Assembly: GCA_022497145.1 (NCBI GenBank)
Contig: MU385866.1
Coordinates: forward strand, 466,087-530,086
Direction of reading: 5' to 3'
Source of the DNA: Rostrohypoxylon terebratum
Lineage: Eukaryota > Ascomycota > Sordariomycetes > Xylariales > Hypoxylaceae
Length of the DNA: 64,000 nt
The position numbers and the translations under genes were made by a program. Position 1 is the stretch's first letter. Every line of letters starts with the position of its first letter. Shown piece by piece: positions 22,682-35,217 of the stretch. The notes beneath the pieces were generated by a model. That model ran no database searches. It saw only the letters and a program-made list of their open reading frames with translations, and was not told where the DNA came from.

Positions 22682-25091
22682 ATGGCCTCAATCGCCTCTG
22701 CTTCCCCATCCTCGAGGCACAGCTTTCCCATGGAATCTGGCGACGACTCCGAATCTTGGCAATATGTAGAGTCGAACCCAGCATCAGTCGGATTCATGCC
22801 TAGTCCAGCGAGTTCGAGCATGCATAGCTGGGGAATAGTTGGGTACCCTAATCAGATGCAAGCCTCGCCTATTGCGATGTCTCCCTTGCAGTTAGACCAC
22901 GATAAGGCTCGCGCCGTGCCTTCTACTTCATATCCGGACAGCGCATCAGGATCCTCTATGATGGCATCCGCAGGTGTCGACAGTCAATTGATGCCGGCCT
23001 TCAATGAACATCAATTCATAACCGGCCAAGAAATGATGTTCAATGACCAACTAGTTGGTGAGTTTATGTTACCGTAACTTGGCAAGTCATGATTGAAGTG
23101 TCGATTCTAACGAGTCGCAGACATGGATATGACGCAATATTACTCTACTTTTCAGGGAAATATGACCACCGCCGACATGTCAGGATTGGGAGGGTTCGAT
23201 CTTGACATCCCGCAACAGTTTCGAAACGACAACAACGTCCCGCCATGGGCGCCGACGAACTTGAAAAACGAAGACTTCGCTTCGGCAGTAGTGGATGAGA
23301 CAAACAGCTTCACATCTCAGTCCCCTAGACAACTATCACCAACGCACAGTTCCCACCATTCGAGTCCGAGATCCCCATATGTGAAGGCAGAGCCTGGTAA
23401 GGGCGCGAGCCCTATACGAAAAGTTAGAAATGGTTACAAGGTTGAGAAGAAGAAGTCGGAATCGTCGAGCAAGTTCGTCATCATGACTCCAAACCTCATC
23501 AATCAGCAATCGGGAAAACCAAATCCGTTCGAATGCTTCGAGGCTATGCGAACCACCCAGCGGGGTAGGAAAGGACCATTAGCACACGATACTAAGGAGA
23601 GCGCTCTACAAGTTCGGAGATTGGGAGCATGTTTCTGCTGCCACAGGTGTGTATCTCCTCTGCTTATTCTGTCTTCTAATCTGTCGTTGCAAACAAGCAA
23701 CTGACTTTTACACCTACAGCCGCAAAGTCAAGTGCGATAAAGAGAGGCCGTGCAAAAATTGCAAGAAGCTATCCGCCCAAGTGCCACAGATTATGTGCTG
23801 GCAATTCGGCGATTTCCTGCCGGTGTTGTTCCCAGACTTCATCCGAAGCCACTTCAAAAAGGATCAGATGACCAACTTCATCAGCGAGCACGTCGAAAAC
23901 TTCAAGCCGAGTGGCTCGGAGCTTACCTGTACCGTTGAGCTATTCTCGGGCACGCGGTTCGGATCTACGTTAACTATACCCGCTAGTTTCTTCACACCCA
24001 AGTCCGCCGAGATTCTCCAGCACTGGCATATGAACATGGGCATGAACCAGATGGACCTGCAGTCCCGCGGCGCTGTCCCTATCGGCATTGACCCCGAGAA
24101 TTCGGCCCAGAGGGAGGAGCTTAAGAGGAAGACCCGCGAATATATCCATAACCTGAGCTCGGACCCCATGTATGCCGAACAGGTCACGGATGCGATCAGA
24201 TTTACCCAATTGCCCAAGAAGGTCTTGAAGATCGTTCAGCGCTACGCGCAACGTTCCGAGTCGACCCAATCGTCCATGGTCAAGCGCGCGCTCTCCATCT
24301 ACGTCATGCACTACGTGCTCACGCGACAACTCTGCCTCACACAACCGACGCTCGAAAGCCTCAAGGGCACCAACATGGTCCCCCACAGCAACAACATGTA
24401 CCTGACAGCGCGCGTGCTCAACCGCCAAATCAAAGCCGTGCTGGACGAAATGCTCCTGCGCGAGATGCAGCTCCTCTTCGACGGATTCTCCAAATCCCTC
24501 AAGCCGAAGCTCCGACGCGAATGGGGCCCCTGCCTCGCCGCCTTCCTCGTGCTCTGCCTATTCATGGAGACGGTGGAGACGGCAGCGGACACGTTCGTGA
24601 TCTCGCAGAACGAGATCGCGATCCGCAACCGCAGCAGGCCGGAGTACAAGCGCGACTTCGCGCTCTCGCTGTGCAAGGAGATCGATAACATGCCGTTCAA
24701 ACAGTTCGCGTACCAGTTCCACCAGATCTACCAGACGCACACGAGGGACACGGGGGCCAAGGCTTTCAACCCGCTCGTGGATGGGAATATCTCCCAGATC
24801 GGCGAGCTGGACGATGCGTCGGCGGAGATGGTTAGGGCGTTGAAAGAGCTGCTGCAGGGTGATAGTTGTGAGTTTCCTCCACATGATTATTATTCTTTTT
24901 TGTCGCGAAGATAGTACTAATACGGCGTAATAGGGCACGAACTCGACTTCCTCGTCGCGGACCCCATCCTGCCTAACCAGGAGGGCCACCCGTTCCCGCG
25001 CGACGTCTCGCTGAACTACACGGGCCGCCTCGTGGCGAGGTTCCTGCTTTCGTTTACGGACGAGAGGTACCTATTCGACGGACAGTATTAA
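22682..25091 (+). CDS. Zn2Cys6 transcription factor, 735 aa, conserved VPQIMCWQF family
   Basis: Four exons: 22682-23057, 23121-23646, 23720-24867 and 24934-25091, all GT-AG, closing to 735 aa. Residues ~1-260 are a Ser/Pro/Met-rich region. The zinc cluster is assembled across the intron 2 splice: CFCCHSRKVKCDKERPCKNC, with the sixth cysteine in VPQIMC after a longer spacer (11 residues) than the usual 6-9. The following segment, CWQFGDFLPVLFPDFIRSHF, is a hallmark I know from a widely conserved single-copy fungal regulator family. The remainder is a long helical domain with no known enzymatic motif. Exon 4 (WHELDFLVADPILPNQEG...) ends in YLFDGQY. Nuclear regulator; targets unknown. Its conservation pattern suggests a core rather than cluster-specific role. 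Confidence 0.88.
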
Positions 25092-25868
25092 ATCATGTGC
25101 ACCACCATCTTCTAAATTCTTTCTGTTGCCCATCTATTATACTATCTAGGTCCTTGGGATATGAGATGTGGGAATGTATATATCATTTTAGACCTGTATG
25201 ATAACGAAGGGGGTTGGGTTGGGAATATCTTGTGTTTGAATACCCTGGAATGGACAAGTTCATGTTGGGAACGGTTTACAACTACTATATATGTACCTTC
25301 AAGAGGGTTTGCGGATGCGGTGCAATTTACACTACCTAGATGTTAGAGTAGGAGTATCAAATCATGTTGGGTTTTTGTATTAGAGCACACTTTTGGCCTA
25401 TTCCGACTTATAATCACATGTTTGGTGATTATAAAATGGCTTTATCATTTGATTCTTCGTGAATTCGTTTGTGTATTTTATAGTCTTTAGAGCACAAGTT
25501 GATGTCTGAGGTTCCATTCACTTTACTTTACTTTGCTGAGTGGTTGCTCGGGCAGATAGGATCGTTGTAAAATTGGTGGCTCAAAGCCACAAGTCCAATA
25601 TCGGCCATGCTATTGGATATAAACTAGATCAGCACCTACAGCAACTACCCTATCGTCAGCCGCAGCGTCGTCTTCGGTGTGCCTGCCGCAGTTACGATCC
25701 GCTAGTCAGGTCCGCACAACACGTGTGGAGATGCGCCCAATGACATTCGCACCCAGAGATGGCCAAACCGCTCACCGAAGAACAACGCCCCGTTCAATAG
25801 GGTTATTACACTGGGGGTGCAATAGGTCCCTGGCTGTGCAGTGAAACGACCGGTGAGAAAAACAAAAT

Positions 25869-25894
25869 ACCTAGGTCCTAGGTCCTAGGTACCT
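25869..25894. repeat. CCTAGGT repeat patch
   Basis: ACCTAGGTCCTAGGTCCTAGGTACC-type tandem copies of a palindromic CCTAGG core. The same motif recurs in other intergenic spots of this window. Confidence 0.85.
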
Positions 25895-26616
25895 ACTTAT
25901 CTGTTTAAGCCAACGCTGCTTAGCATTTGCTACCCAGCGCATACTACGTTCTCAATGATCAAGCCGTCGCGATATCGAATGGTGAGACAAACTACAGGAT
26001 CAAAAATCAGGCATCATTAAAGACAATTCTCTCGTATTGATCGCGCGTAGACAAACAAAGTCCAGCTTGGAACAGAAAGGGAAGGAGACCGGCAGTACGA
26101 TGATGCAAGGCCGGCTCCTTCGCGCGCATAAAAATAGCAAAGAACAATTAAGCAAAAAGGCACGATCGGGTGAAGGAAACCCTGAAAAGATCGGTCATAT
26201 GCTCGGGGCTTAAACCTCAGCCTCAATCACGATCGGCACACCCACTCCATACTAGATAACCCCCCTTTACCCTTTCTAATGTGTTACCCTCAGACCAAGA
26301 ACAAGCAAAACCACTTAAAGACTTGGCTACCTGAAGGGCTGACGACTAGTCTTGGATAAGTAACGAGCACGTTGGGGAATTGATAGGGAAACGAGGCGTC
26401 TCTCTTTTAGTGAACGCGGCATAAGAGATGTGAGGTGGCGCTGATATGCTCATGCGATTCCTAACAAGGAAGGCGGGCCGCGGGTCGCGCGGGCCTCTGA
26501 TGAAGACCCTGGTTCGGGTCAGCTTCACCCTAGCTTGCCGTCGATTCTAAATCTATGTCGTGGGGGAAATGGGGAAGCTACCTAACATAGGTAATGTCGT
26601 AACATAGCTGGGAGGA

Positions 26617-26622
26617 TATAAA
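26617..26622 (+). promoter_or_regulatory. Candidate TATA box of the NLP gene
   Basis: TATAAA about 100 bp upstream of the start codon at 26721. Position and sequence fit a core promoter element; no experimental support. Confidence 0.4.
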
Positions 26623-26720
26623 GACGATGGAGGCACCTTGAAGATTGTTTCTGAGGAGTGAGATCGGTAGCCCTACAGCCACCTGGGACTCCTCGCCTAA
26701 GTCGAAAAGCCACCGCCAAC

Positions 26721-27614
26721 ATGCCTATCCGAAAGGGCCTCGCCACCACTGGGTTGGCCTTATTGATGGCCACTGCTACTCCGGTCGTGAATGCTAATCC
26801 CATTGGGCATCTGCTCAAGCTTCTTACGGCTCGGGACCCGCCGACGGCACTTCCTGAAAACGCAACGGCCAACGACAAGAAGTGAGTTTTAGTGATTTTC
26901 CGCGGTTTAGCGAGATTATGGTCGTGAAGGCTTACACATGTGCGTAGATGGCAACCGGCGATGGATTTCGACACTGATGGGTGCTATAACGTTCCTGCTA
27001 TTGGCGCGAATGGTGATATTTGCCCTGGCTTGGACCATGAGAACACTGGCCTGTCCGAGGACTGCCACGACCTTTCGGATCTCCAGAACAATAACGTGTA
27101 CTCCAGGGCGCGATGCAACAACGGATACTGTGCTTACTTGTACGACTACTACTTCGAGAAGGACGTTGCTATTGCCAATTTCCCCTTAGACCCGGGCCAC
27201 CGCAATGACTGGGAGCACATCGTCGTCTTCACTCAAAACGACGTAGCCGTTGCCGTCGCCGCATCGCAACACGGCGAGTACCAGACAAAGAATGCCAGTG
27301 AAGTGCGGTGGGATGGCACGCATCCTAAGATGGTCTACAACAAGGACGGAGTCGGCACGCACGACTTCCGCTTCGCGAATGCGGACGATGATAACATCGA
27401 GAACGATACCGGGGCGTGGTTCTACGGCGCGCTGATCTCGTACAATGGCTTCCCGAGCACGGATCTGCGCGACAAGCTATTCGCGTACGACTTCGGCAAA
27501 GCGACTATCGCCTTCAAGGACGCGACCTACCAGTCCAACTTAGACAAGGCCAAGGGAGACTTCGTTCCGGGCTTCGACACCGGCGTAGATGATGGGTCCC
27601 CCGGAACACCTTAG
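26721..27614 (+). CDS. Necrosis- and ethylene-inducing-like protein (NPP1/NLP family)
   Basis: Two exons, 26721-26881 and 26948-27614, giving 275 aa. A hydrophobic N terminus with probable cleavage after VVNA (about residue 25) marks it as secreted. The NPP1 domain spans ~55-265: DFDTDGCYNVPAIG, NNNVYSRARCNNGYCAYLYD, YYFEKDVAI and WFYGALISYNGFPSTDLRDK are typical. Five cysteines (66, 79, 93, 110, 115) include those expected for the four-cysteine fungal type. The normally invariant GHRHDWE heptapeptide reads GHRNDWE at 137-143. The His, Asp and Glu known to hold the metal ion are kept; the second His is Asn. Family members bind plant membrane sphingolipids and lyse eudicot cells or act as non-cytolytic immune patterns; which applies here cannot be told from sequence. 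Several AATAAA signals follow at 27684-27707. Confidence 0.93.
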
Positions 27615-29046
27615 ATAGGCCGAGTTGGTATTGTGCCTAGGGAAGGTGGTATTACGAATGATATATTCTTGTAAATACTAATCAAATAAATAAATATGAA
27701 TAAATTACTAAGATGGAATGGTGTCTGTCCTCATTAGTCCTGCTACCGCACTCGGTCTACGGCAGCAGGGTGGATTGGACCGGCTGTCTAGGCCTTTGGT
27801 TCATTCTCCCACACGAACGATAATAAAGAAGTTGACGCTCTTGCGCATTGAGAGTCGCGAGAGGTAGGCAATTTGTGGGTGTCGATACAGTTAATTGAAT
27901 CGATTGGATTCAAGTGTTGAGGCTGAGAAGAGACAAGACGAAATGCTTGTCGACGTAGTGATAACAATATAGACCCAGAAAAAATCACCTTTATAAGATT
28001 GATGTCTCCATAGTATCTACCTACCGTGTACTCCAAGAAGAATTAATGGTGAGGCGTGTCATCCAGTCTTTTTGGAGTTAGAGGCCGTTGTTGATTGAAG
28101 TGGGAAGTAGGAAGTAGGAAGTAGAAAGGAAAATTTTAGATCGCTAGAAAATTTGGAGGGATAGCTCTCAGTAGTGGATCCCATTAGTTTGTATGACACG
28201 TGACCTAGAATCGATATATTGTTAGTACGCCTCCAATTTGGAGAATTTTTTTCCTCTTTTCTCTTCACACTTTTATAACTTCGCACGATTAATCAACCGA
28301 TTTTCCATTCGCCCACTTGCTATCGGTCATATTTGCGTGCCAGAGTGACTTGTGATTGTTGCCTACTTTTATTTCTGTGATGCTTGCCCTACGCGGCGCA
28401 TCGCGTCTTGGTGGCGCACGGATATGTCGATACTCATTTCTTCCCTCAAGTGTTATGATGCCTCAGGTGCACAGTAGCCCTGGAGGAAATGTGAGGTATC
28501 TCAGGTCTCGCTGTCAGACATTGTCGGCTGTACGCCGGCTTATTCACCCACCGCCTGTCGAATGTTGAGGTTCAATAATATTATTACTTTACAACACCGA
28601 CAAGCAGTCAGAAGCATCAGGTATGACCGTCGAAGGTTGCTTCCAAGGCACATTCTGATATGGTGTCTGTTGTACACTTTTCAAGGCTTCACTAAATTTG
28701 TCCGACTATACGAAGCTACTACAAACCAAGTCGTAATTAATTTTTCTGATTGGCATCCTATGCAATGCAACATTTACTGAATAATGTAGTCACAAACTCT
28801 TGAGATACAATATGATTACCAAACGCACCAACTTCCAAGTCTATTGTGATATGGATATGTCTTGCCAATACCTGACCTAGGCTTCGGCAGCTATTATAAT
28901 TTTATGATGAAATGCCGGGTTAATTCCGACCGTTGGTGCTCCACCAGTCGCATACAACATATTGAATCCGAGGTTAGACGATGTTCACTGCATACTGGAA
29001 ACCATTTTCCACCTAAGGTCAAAACACATCACGAAATTGGAACAAG
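27615..29046. other. Intergenic region, no gene seen
   Basis: Contains the 3' flank of the NLP gene (AATAAA-rich) and about 1.2 kb of AT-rich DNA with only short frames. No feature recognised. Confidence 0.5.
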
Positions 29047-29805
29047 ATGGGCATTATCAAGACAGCTCTTCTAGCAATTCCAGCTGGCGGTGCCGTGGGA
29101 GGCGGGTATTTGGCCTATCTCGTAGCCACTACTTCTCTCGTCGACCTCACTAAGAGCGATCCCATGTTCAAGACCAAAACGTATAAGAAGTATAACCCGA
29201 AGGACAACCCAGCGCTTCAAGACGTCGTCATCAAGCGGATACCCCTATCAGCCGTCAAGCCCGAACTACGCAACGACGAAAAGGCACTTACTCTTGAGTT
29301 TTGCCGTGGCGTATGGAGCGGCTTCAGTACGATCTATTTGCCTCTTCTCTCTCTCTCCCGCTTCCCCTCACTGAGGCTATCCGGCTAACACAGCAGCCCA
29401 GATTATTGGCCTCAGAGCAAGTACCAAGAATTCTACGACAAGCCACCTGGCACGGAGAACCAGCTGTGGCACACCAGCGAGTTAAAAAAGGCCACTTTTG
29501 AGACAGGTCTCAAATTCTCTAATCACTTTGAGGTGGTCAACAACGAGGGCAACGAGATTGTCGTCCGGTGCGGCGGTTCGCCATTGCAGCCCGGACTCAG
29601 GAATTCGGACGGGCTTATCTTCTTCAGCGCGAAGATCGATAAAGAGGCGTCGCAGGCGGAGTTCAAGTTGAAGTCTGCATTGTTTAATAGTGTGGGGACT
29701 TTCGCTAAGGACGCCGGACACCCCGTGCCGCCGAAGATCGAGTTCTTGCACCGGTGGTATGTTCGCATGTTGACGTCGAGTGGTGTCGGAAACGTCAAGG
29801 CTTAG
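29047..29805 (+). CDS. Unrecognised 227-aa protein with N-terminal membrane anchor
   Basis: Two exons, 29047-29326 and 29402-29805. The acceptor ending CAGCAGCCCAG at 29401 is the only nearby one that keeps the frame, giving ...CRGVWSGF-NYWPQSKYQEFYDK. Residues ~5-28 (ALLAIPAGGAVGGGYLAYLV) form one hydrophobic segment, probably a membrane anchor. The rest is soluble and mixed alpha/beta, with LWHTSELKKATFETG, HFEVV..EIVVRCGGSP and a C-terminal IEFLHRWYVRMLTSSGVGNV. I have seen similar short fungal proteins annotated only as hypothetical and cannot assign a function. The conserved-looking motifs and closed frame support a real gene. Confidence 0.75.
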
Positions 29806-30914
29806 TTAGGTTAGGGATTTGGTGATTTGGTGACTAGTAGAAGTCAATGAGATTTAGATGCTCGGATATACATACCCCCTTCTAAGGCCGTCTCCCATCC
29901 GATGTGAGAAGCTTCATACTGGCGAAGATTCCCTAGGAGTATAACACACAACGAAAGAAACACATCAACAATAGCCAATATGCTGCCAAATATCTGCCTT
30001 GAACTCAATGGTTCTGCTCAATATCTCAGTTTTACCTCATTTTCCCCACAACTATTACCCTGTATGGATTTTTGTTGACAATGTCCTTATCCTACAAGTC
30101 TCTTCCATTTGGTGATTGGTAACACAAACTTCTGACTGCAGGGCCTAGCTTTGGAGGTGAAGCCCTGTCGGGACATCGTGTACACCTAAAACAGCACTAC
30201 AAACCTACAAGCAGGTCTTTCTGCTACACACGATTGACTCGACGACCACCTCCTCCATTTCAAAATATTACTACCTATAGATCTATGTAACACAAGGTTA
30301 TAAACTAGACGAACCTTCAATTAGCACAGGTACTTTATTACCCTAGAACAAGAATACCCCAAATACCCCGGCTCAGTCAGCACCTTCCAAGACTGGATTC
30401 GATCATCCCAATTGGGCGGCGAGCTACGGGAGGTGGAACGACCGAGTGTCAAGTCTGGATTTACTGGACTTTACTGGAAGTTACAGCGTCGTAGCGTCGC
30501 ATTTCGTTCCCCGCATCCTGTCCATCTCTCTATTGACGAAGCCCGACCTGTCCTTACCTTCCTTTTACCTACCGCGTCTAATTGAGCTCCTTGCTTATTT
30601 ATCCTTCTCCTACTTAATTTGCATTTGTTTTCCCAGCCAAGCTCTCCAATTCCCGCGACGCGCGAAATGTGAACTTCGAACAATCGCACGCCAATTCCAA
30701 TATATCGAACGTATCATCGTATCCATTAATCCACCTCCGAACCTGCGAATAACATCACCCCTCACCCAACAACCACCACACCGTCTCCACCCCCCGCCAG
30801 CAGCGCCCGAGGGAGACCAGACCAGACCAGACCGAACCGACCCAACGCACAACACCAAAAACCCACCACCACCACCACCGCAAAATTCGACAAACCGAAA
30901 CACCCACCGTCAAA
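29806..30914. other. Intergenic region and 5' leader of the EXPERA-like gene
   Basis: No gene seen. The last ~200 bp before 30915 are C/A-rich (CCACCACC-type), a typical fungal 5' UTR. Confidence 0.5.
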
Positions 30915-31789
30915 ATGGTAACAACCCGCTCCGCCAGCCGCGCCGCCTCCGTCGCGCCCTCTCTTCCCCCAACCACGCCCTCCTCCACCACCTCACCCTC
31001 ATCCACCTCCCCATCCTCCCGGCAGCCCTGGACGCACACGCCGACCCGCCTAACCCTGCTCTGGTTCGGGCTATCCCTGCCCCTCGTGATCTGGGACACG
31101 GGGTACGTGCTGCTACGCCCTCACACGATGGAAGGCGGCTCGCTGCACCACCCGCTCTACACGCCGTACAAGCTATACGGCGAGGTGGACCACGTGTACG
31201 GGTGGAAAGCCTTCCACGCGCACAACGGCTTCACGTCCGCGCAGGGCGCCCTGAACGTCGTCGAGACCCTCATGTACCTGTTCTACGTCGCCTACTACGT
31301 CTTCAAGGGGCAGAAGGTCGCCGTGAAAGAAAAGGGCAAAGCAGGGAAGGAGGAGAAGACGAAGAAGGTGCTGAGCGGACGACCCGCCGCCCTCGCCGTG
31401 CTTGTGGCGTTTAGCGCCGCCGTCATGACGTTGAGCAAGACGGTGCTGTACTGTGAGTTTTCCCATACACCAGCGTCTACGAATCCCCCACCGTTGCCGC
31501 GGCCTGGAGTTGACTAACGCGGGTGCGCTTATAACAGGGCTTAACGAGTACTTCTCGGGTTTCGACAACATCGGCCACAACAGCCGCGAGGACCTGATTC
31601 TTCTGTGGATCATCCCCAAGTAAGTGACCCCCCTTTTCACATGTTACATGTAGATGTTGTCGGATCGACTAACCGTGATATAGCGGCCTGTGGCTCATCT
31701 TCCCCACGTACATGATCTACGTCATGGGCGGCGAGATCGTACAGGCACTAACGAATGCGTCGGCTGCCCCGGCGATCAAGTCCGAGTAA
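30915..31789 (+). CDS. EXPERA/emopamil-binding-like membrane protein, 241 aa
   Basis: Three exons: 30915-31452, 31538-31619 and 31684-31789, closing to 241 aa. Residues 1-42 are a Ser/Thr/Pro-rich tail; at least four hydrophobic segments follow (about 46-68, 118-140, 158-180, 203-228). YGWKAFHAHNGFTSAQGALN, VVETLMYLFYVAYYV, MTLSKTVLYWLNEYF and LLWIIPNGLWLIFPTYMIYV match the fungal EXPERA-type family, related to emopamil-binding protein and TMEM97. Classical EBP proteins are sterol delta8-delta7 isomerases in the ER. This protein is a distant relative, so an enzymatic role is inference only. The start codon is the first ATG after a CA-rich leader. High GC3 in exon 1 suggests good expression. 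Confidence 0.65.
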
Positions 31790-32237
31790 AACCACCGATG
31801 GCGATTTTTTTCGGGGAAAGGAGTCAATGTGTGAACCAGAGCAGGCGAGCGTGTAAGTTGATTACGCGCCCCGAGTGGGAATGACGACATGTCACGGCCT
31901 TGGTTGGTTGTGATCACGTGTATACGAGTCCAAGCAAAAGGTTGTAAGATTGAACGAATAAATCTAATACCCATGAACGAGCCCTGTTGTGTTATATATC
32001 ATTTTCCGAGCATGGATGGTGCACTGTTGGTTTGAACTATTCTTGTCCTAACATAACAAATACATTAATTACGTTAAATGCTACGTGTCCATCGTCCTTG
32101 CGAACCCAGACTCCTTACACAAAGAGCGAGCCCTTGCATCGGGGGGTATCATTGTCCATCCATCCCTCGTAAGCTCATCTCACAAATCCATCCCTTATTC
32201 CCCTATCTATCCTTCCCCCTTTCCTGCCCCTATCTAT
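31790..32237. other. Convergent intergenic region
   Basis: Shared 3' flank between the plus-strand EXPERA-like gene and the minus-strand DUF8004 gene. No feature seen. Confidence 0.6.
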
Positions 32238-35217
32238 TCAAAAATAAACCCTTCCCGCAGGCGGGGCCTTAACCAACTTCCTCCCTTCCGTCTTCTTCCC
32301 GCTCCCACTTCCGCTCCCATGTACCTCCGTCAACCCGCCCAAATCATTATACTGCTCCCACTCCGGGTGCACGTCGTCCGCGTCCGTATCTCCGGCTGTC
32401 ATCCAGCTCGTAGCTTTCACTTCCATGACGGCCTTCACGTAGTCCCACGACGTCGGGGCCTGCGGGGCGGGCATCTCGAGGGAGGGCGAAATGCTGCCTA
32501 GTTTCTGGATCGAGGGGAGGGGTTTGAAGTCTGGGTTTGTCGAGGGATCTGAGAGCGGTGGGTTGTAGTAGGAGGAGGTGTAGGAATGCCGACGGAAGCG
32601 GGTCCGGGAGTGCGTGTTGTTGACGCTAAGGCCCCGTCGCCAGGCCAGACCTAGCCCGCAGCCCGAGTCAGGCGTGCGTGAGCGCTGGGAGTGTTTACGC
32701 CGGAAGCTGAGACCGGTGCATGTTGGCGGTGGGACGTGGGCGACCGCACCGGTGCTCGCTGCGCGTCTCACCTTCCTTAACCTCGCCGGACCCGTTCCCT
32801 GATCTTTCGCCGTCGATGTTTCCAACGCCTCTCCCTCGGCGCTCCCATCCACAGACGTATCCGGCGTCCTGCCCGTCCCCCCACTCCCGCTGACTTGCGA
32901 CGACGACTGTCGCAAATCCGAATTATGCGAGTACCGTGATGAGGACGTAGGCGCCGACACCGGGTGTGCGGATAGCGGTTCCGGCAAATCCTGCGGCTCC
33001 TCCGCCTCCGCGATCGTGGACTTGCGCTGCGGACCCGGGATATCCACGAGACACGCCTTGGTGTCGTTCGTGCCGTTGCCGTATCCCTGGACCATGATCT
33101 CGTGGTACGTTGCGCCGCCGCTGCTGGCGCTGTTTTGACTGCCGTTACTGTGAGTAGGCTTAGGGGTGGGGGTCCGGTCGCGTGGGGGCTTGGTGAGTTT
33201 GGCTGTGGGCCGGCTCGTGGTGAGATTGCGTGAGAGGCTGCTGGCTATGCTGCCCGTCCAGCTACTTGCGCGGCGGAGACGCGAGAGGGATGTGGAGGCG
33301 GAACTGTTTTTAGTTTCATCATTACGGCGGTGCGTCAGTGCGAAGTAGTCGATATCCGGTTTGATCTCGAACATTTGCTCATGGGGGGAGGGTAGTCGTG
33401 TGATAGGGTCGGGTTCCTGGGTTGGCGGTGAGTTCCGGGCGAGATGTTGGGTCTGTCTTCGCACAAGTTTATGAACGGGTCTATCTTCGTCCCAAGGGGG
33501 TAGGTCAGCTGTAGAAATGCAGAGATGATATGGAGCGCCTGCGGTGTCACAAACTTCGGGTGGGATCTCTGTTGCTTGTCGGAGGGCTTGGTAAGTTGCG
33601 TAGATCAAGATCCAGCGAACTTTCCGACTGTCCATAGGTCCTAGGTTTTCTAACTTATCTGCCCTGGTAGGCAAGTAGGTTAAGCCATCTTCGAATTGGC
33701 GATATATTCTCACTAATCCGTTTTTCATAATGTTAGGTTCTGCGTTGGTAGCTCTCAACAGAGCAGCATGGGTGTTTTCTCGCCATTTCCGATCCGCCTT
33801 CATTGGTTTACCAGGTAGCCAGGGCGTCTTTTTGGTGTTTTCATATGATACCTTCGGGAGAAGAGGAAGGGGGTGAAGTAAAGTTTTGAACTCATGTCTC
33901 CTATCAAATGCTTGGATGCACTGCCACGTACATATACCCCCTTCAGCTATGAATGGGCTCCCGTGCCTAGTGTCGAACGTCTCGTCGACTAAATATTGGT
34001 AAAGGGCTTCAAAATCAGCTCTCATCTCTTGCAGTATATCTATCTCGAATATGGTGGTTCGAGAATCAACAGATGGCGGTGGGTATGACCCGAACTTGGC
34101 GCTATAGAAATCGTACAGCAGAATTCGGAATCGTTCGAGATGCGCTCTAGCACCAGCATATAGGCCAAGGTGTGCTTCTGACAACTCATACGCGAGGAAT
34201 GTCCCAATCATATTCGCGCTCTGGCCTAACCTAAGATTCATCTCAACTCGAGCGCAGCGAATGAGCTTTCGGGTTCCAGAAGATATAAGCTATTTTACAT
34301 TAGCGGTCCGAACTTGTCTATATATAGGGCAACATGGGATACGGACCTGGTATTCGGGGGAGGCGGGTAATTGGTCGCTCATACCACAACAGTGTGCGAA
34401 AGCGCTGATATAAAGGTCTTTCATCTGGAAAGTCTCGGCTAAATGAAGTATAGCCAGAGAGTGAGTTGCGTTGTTTTTGAAGTTCAAATAGCCCTCCTCG
34501 TCTAGGTAATCCATCAAGTCCCGTACGTTATCCACGTACCCGGATCGAAACTCGAACAAGCTATGCATGAGGGAAACTAGAGCAGCACCTAGATGTTCTC
34601 CAACCACCGATCTGCGAAATATAAAGGCGATGAAATTGCGAGTTGCTAGATGATATTCATACGACATCTGCTTGTCCGACCGAGGGGGTGGAGGGATAAA
34701 GAGTTCGATGCGACTTCGTCTAACCAATTCGCCGTGGTCTGTCTGGGCCCAGCCACTTGACTTGGTGACATTTTGAGCCATAAACCTATCGATGAACGGT
34801 ATGCATCTTGCTTCTAAGAGTCCGGAGAACGGTACTTTGAAAGCTGGACCTCTACGGCTTTGCCCTTGGGCATATAGATGAATATAGCAAGTCCCATTCC
34901 GATACCATAGCTCGGGATCCTAAATGAGTTAATCATGCGAATGAACTGGGGATGCATTGGAAATCAGAGGCAGTCTGCCAGCGTACCCTATTCAAGTGAT
35001 CCCAAACGTTACTAGACATCGAGGCGCCGTCCCATCTCTTGATACTCCACCTACGAGATGGTCGTATTTCCGTGTGCTTGTCGGACTTCTTCGTCTTCCA
35101 ACCTCTCGATCGATTTGAAACGCCGTTATAGAGGGACAATTCCCTCGTGAGCGGCTTATCGGTTTGGCGTATGGAACGGATAGAGGTGAGACGAGAAAGG
35201 CTGTTTGAATCGGCCAT
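32238..35217 (-). CDS. DUF8004-type fungal protein, 951 aa
   Basis: Three exons: 35217-34987, 34919-34347 and 34289-32238, all in phase 0, giving 951 aa. Residues ~60-450 hold the conserved fungal domain: RRWSIKRWDGASMSSNVWDH, DPELWYRNGTCYIHLYAQGQ followed by SRRGPAFKVP, IELFIPPPPRSDKQMSYEYH, a helical block with YLDEEGYLNF and LAILHLAETF, and KVRWILIYATYQALRQATEI. This fits what is catalogued as DUF8004. The C-terminal ~450 residues are Ser/Pro/Arg-rich and disordered, with many RRxS-type sites, suggesting phosphorylation-regulated interactions. No catalytic motif or membrane segment is seen. Function unknown; DUF name from memory. Confidence 0.82.

Larger units (their letters stand above)
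25092..26720. other. Intergenic region upstream of the NLP gene
   Basis: Only short frames with no recognisable content. A CCTAGGT repeat patch lies at 25869-25894. The part just before 26721 carries a TATA-like element. Confidence 0.5.

Noticed and set aside
30446..31414. 322-codon plus frame overlapping the EXPERA-like gene
   Set aside because: Pro/Arg/His-rich out-of-frame shadow of a GC-rich exon; the other frame encodes clear membrane helices.
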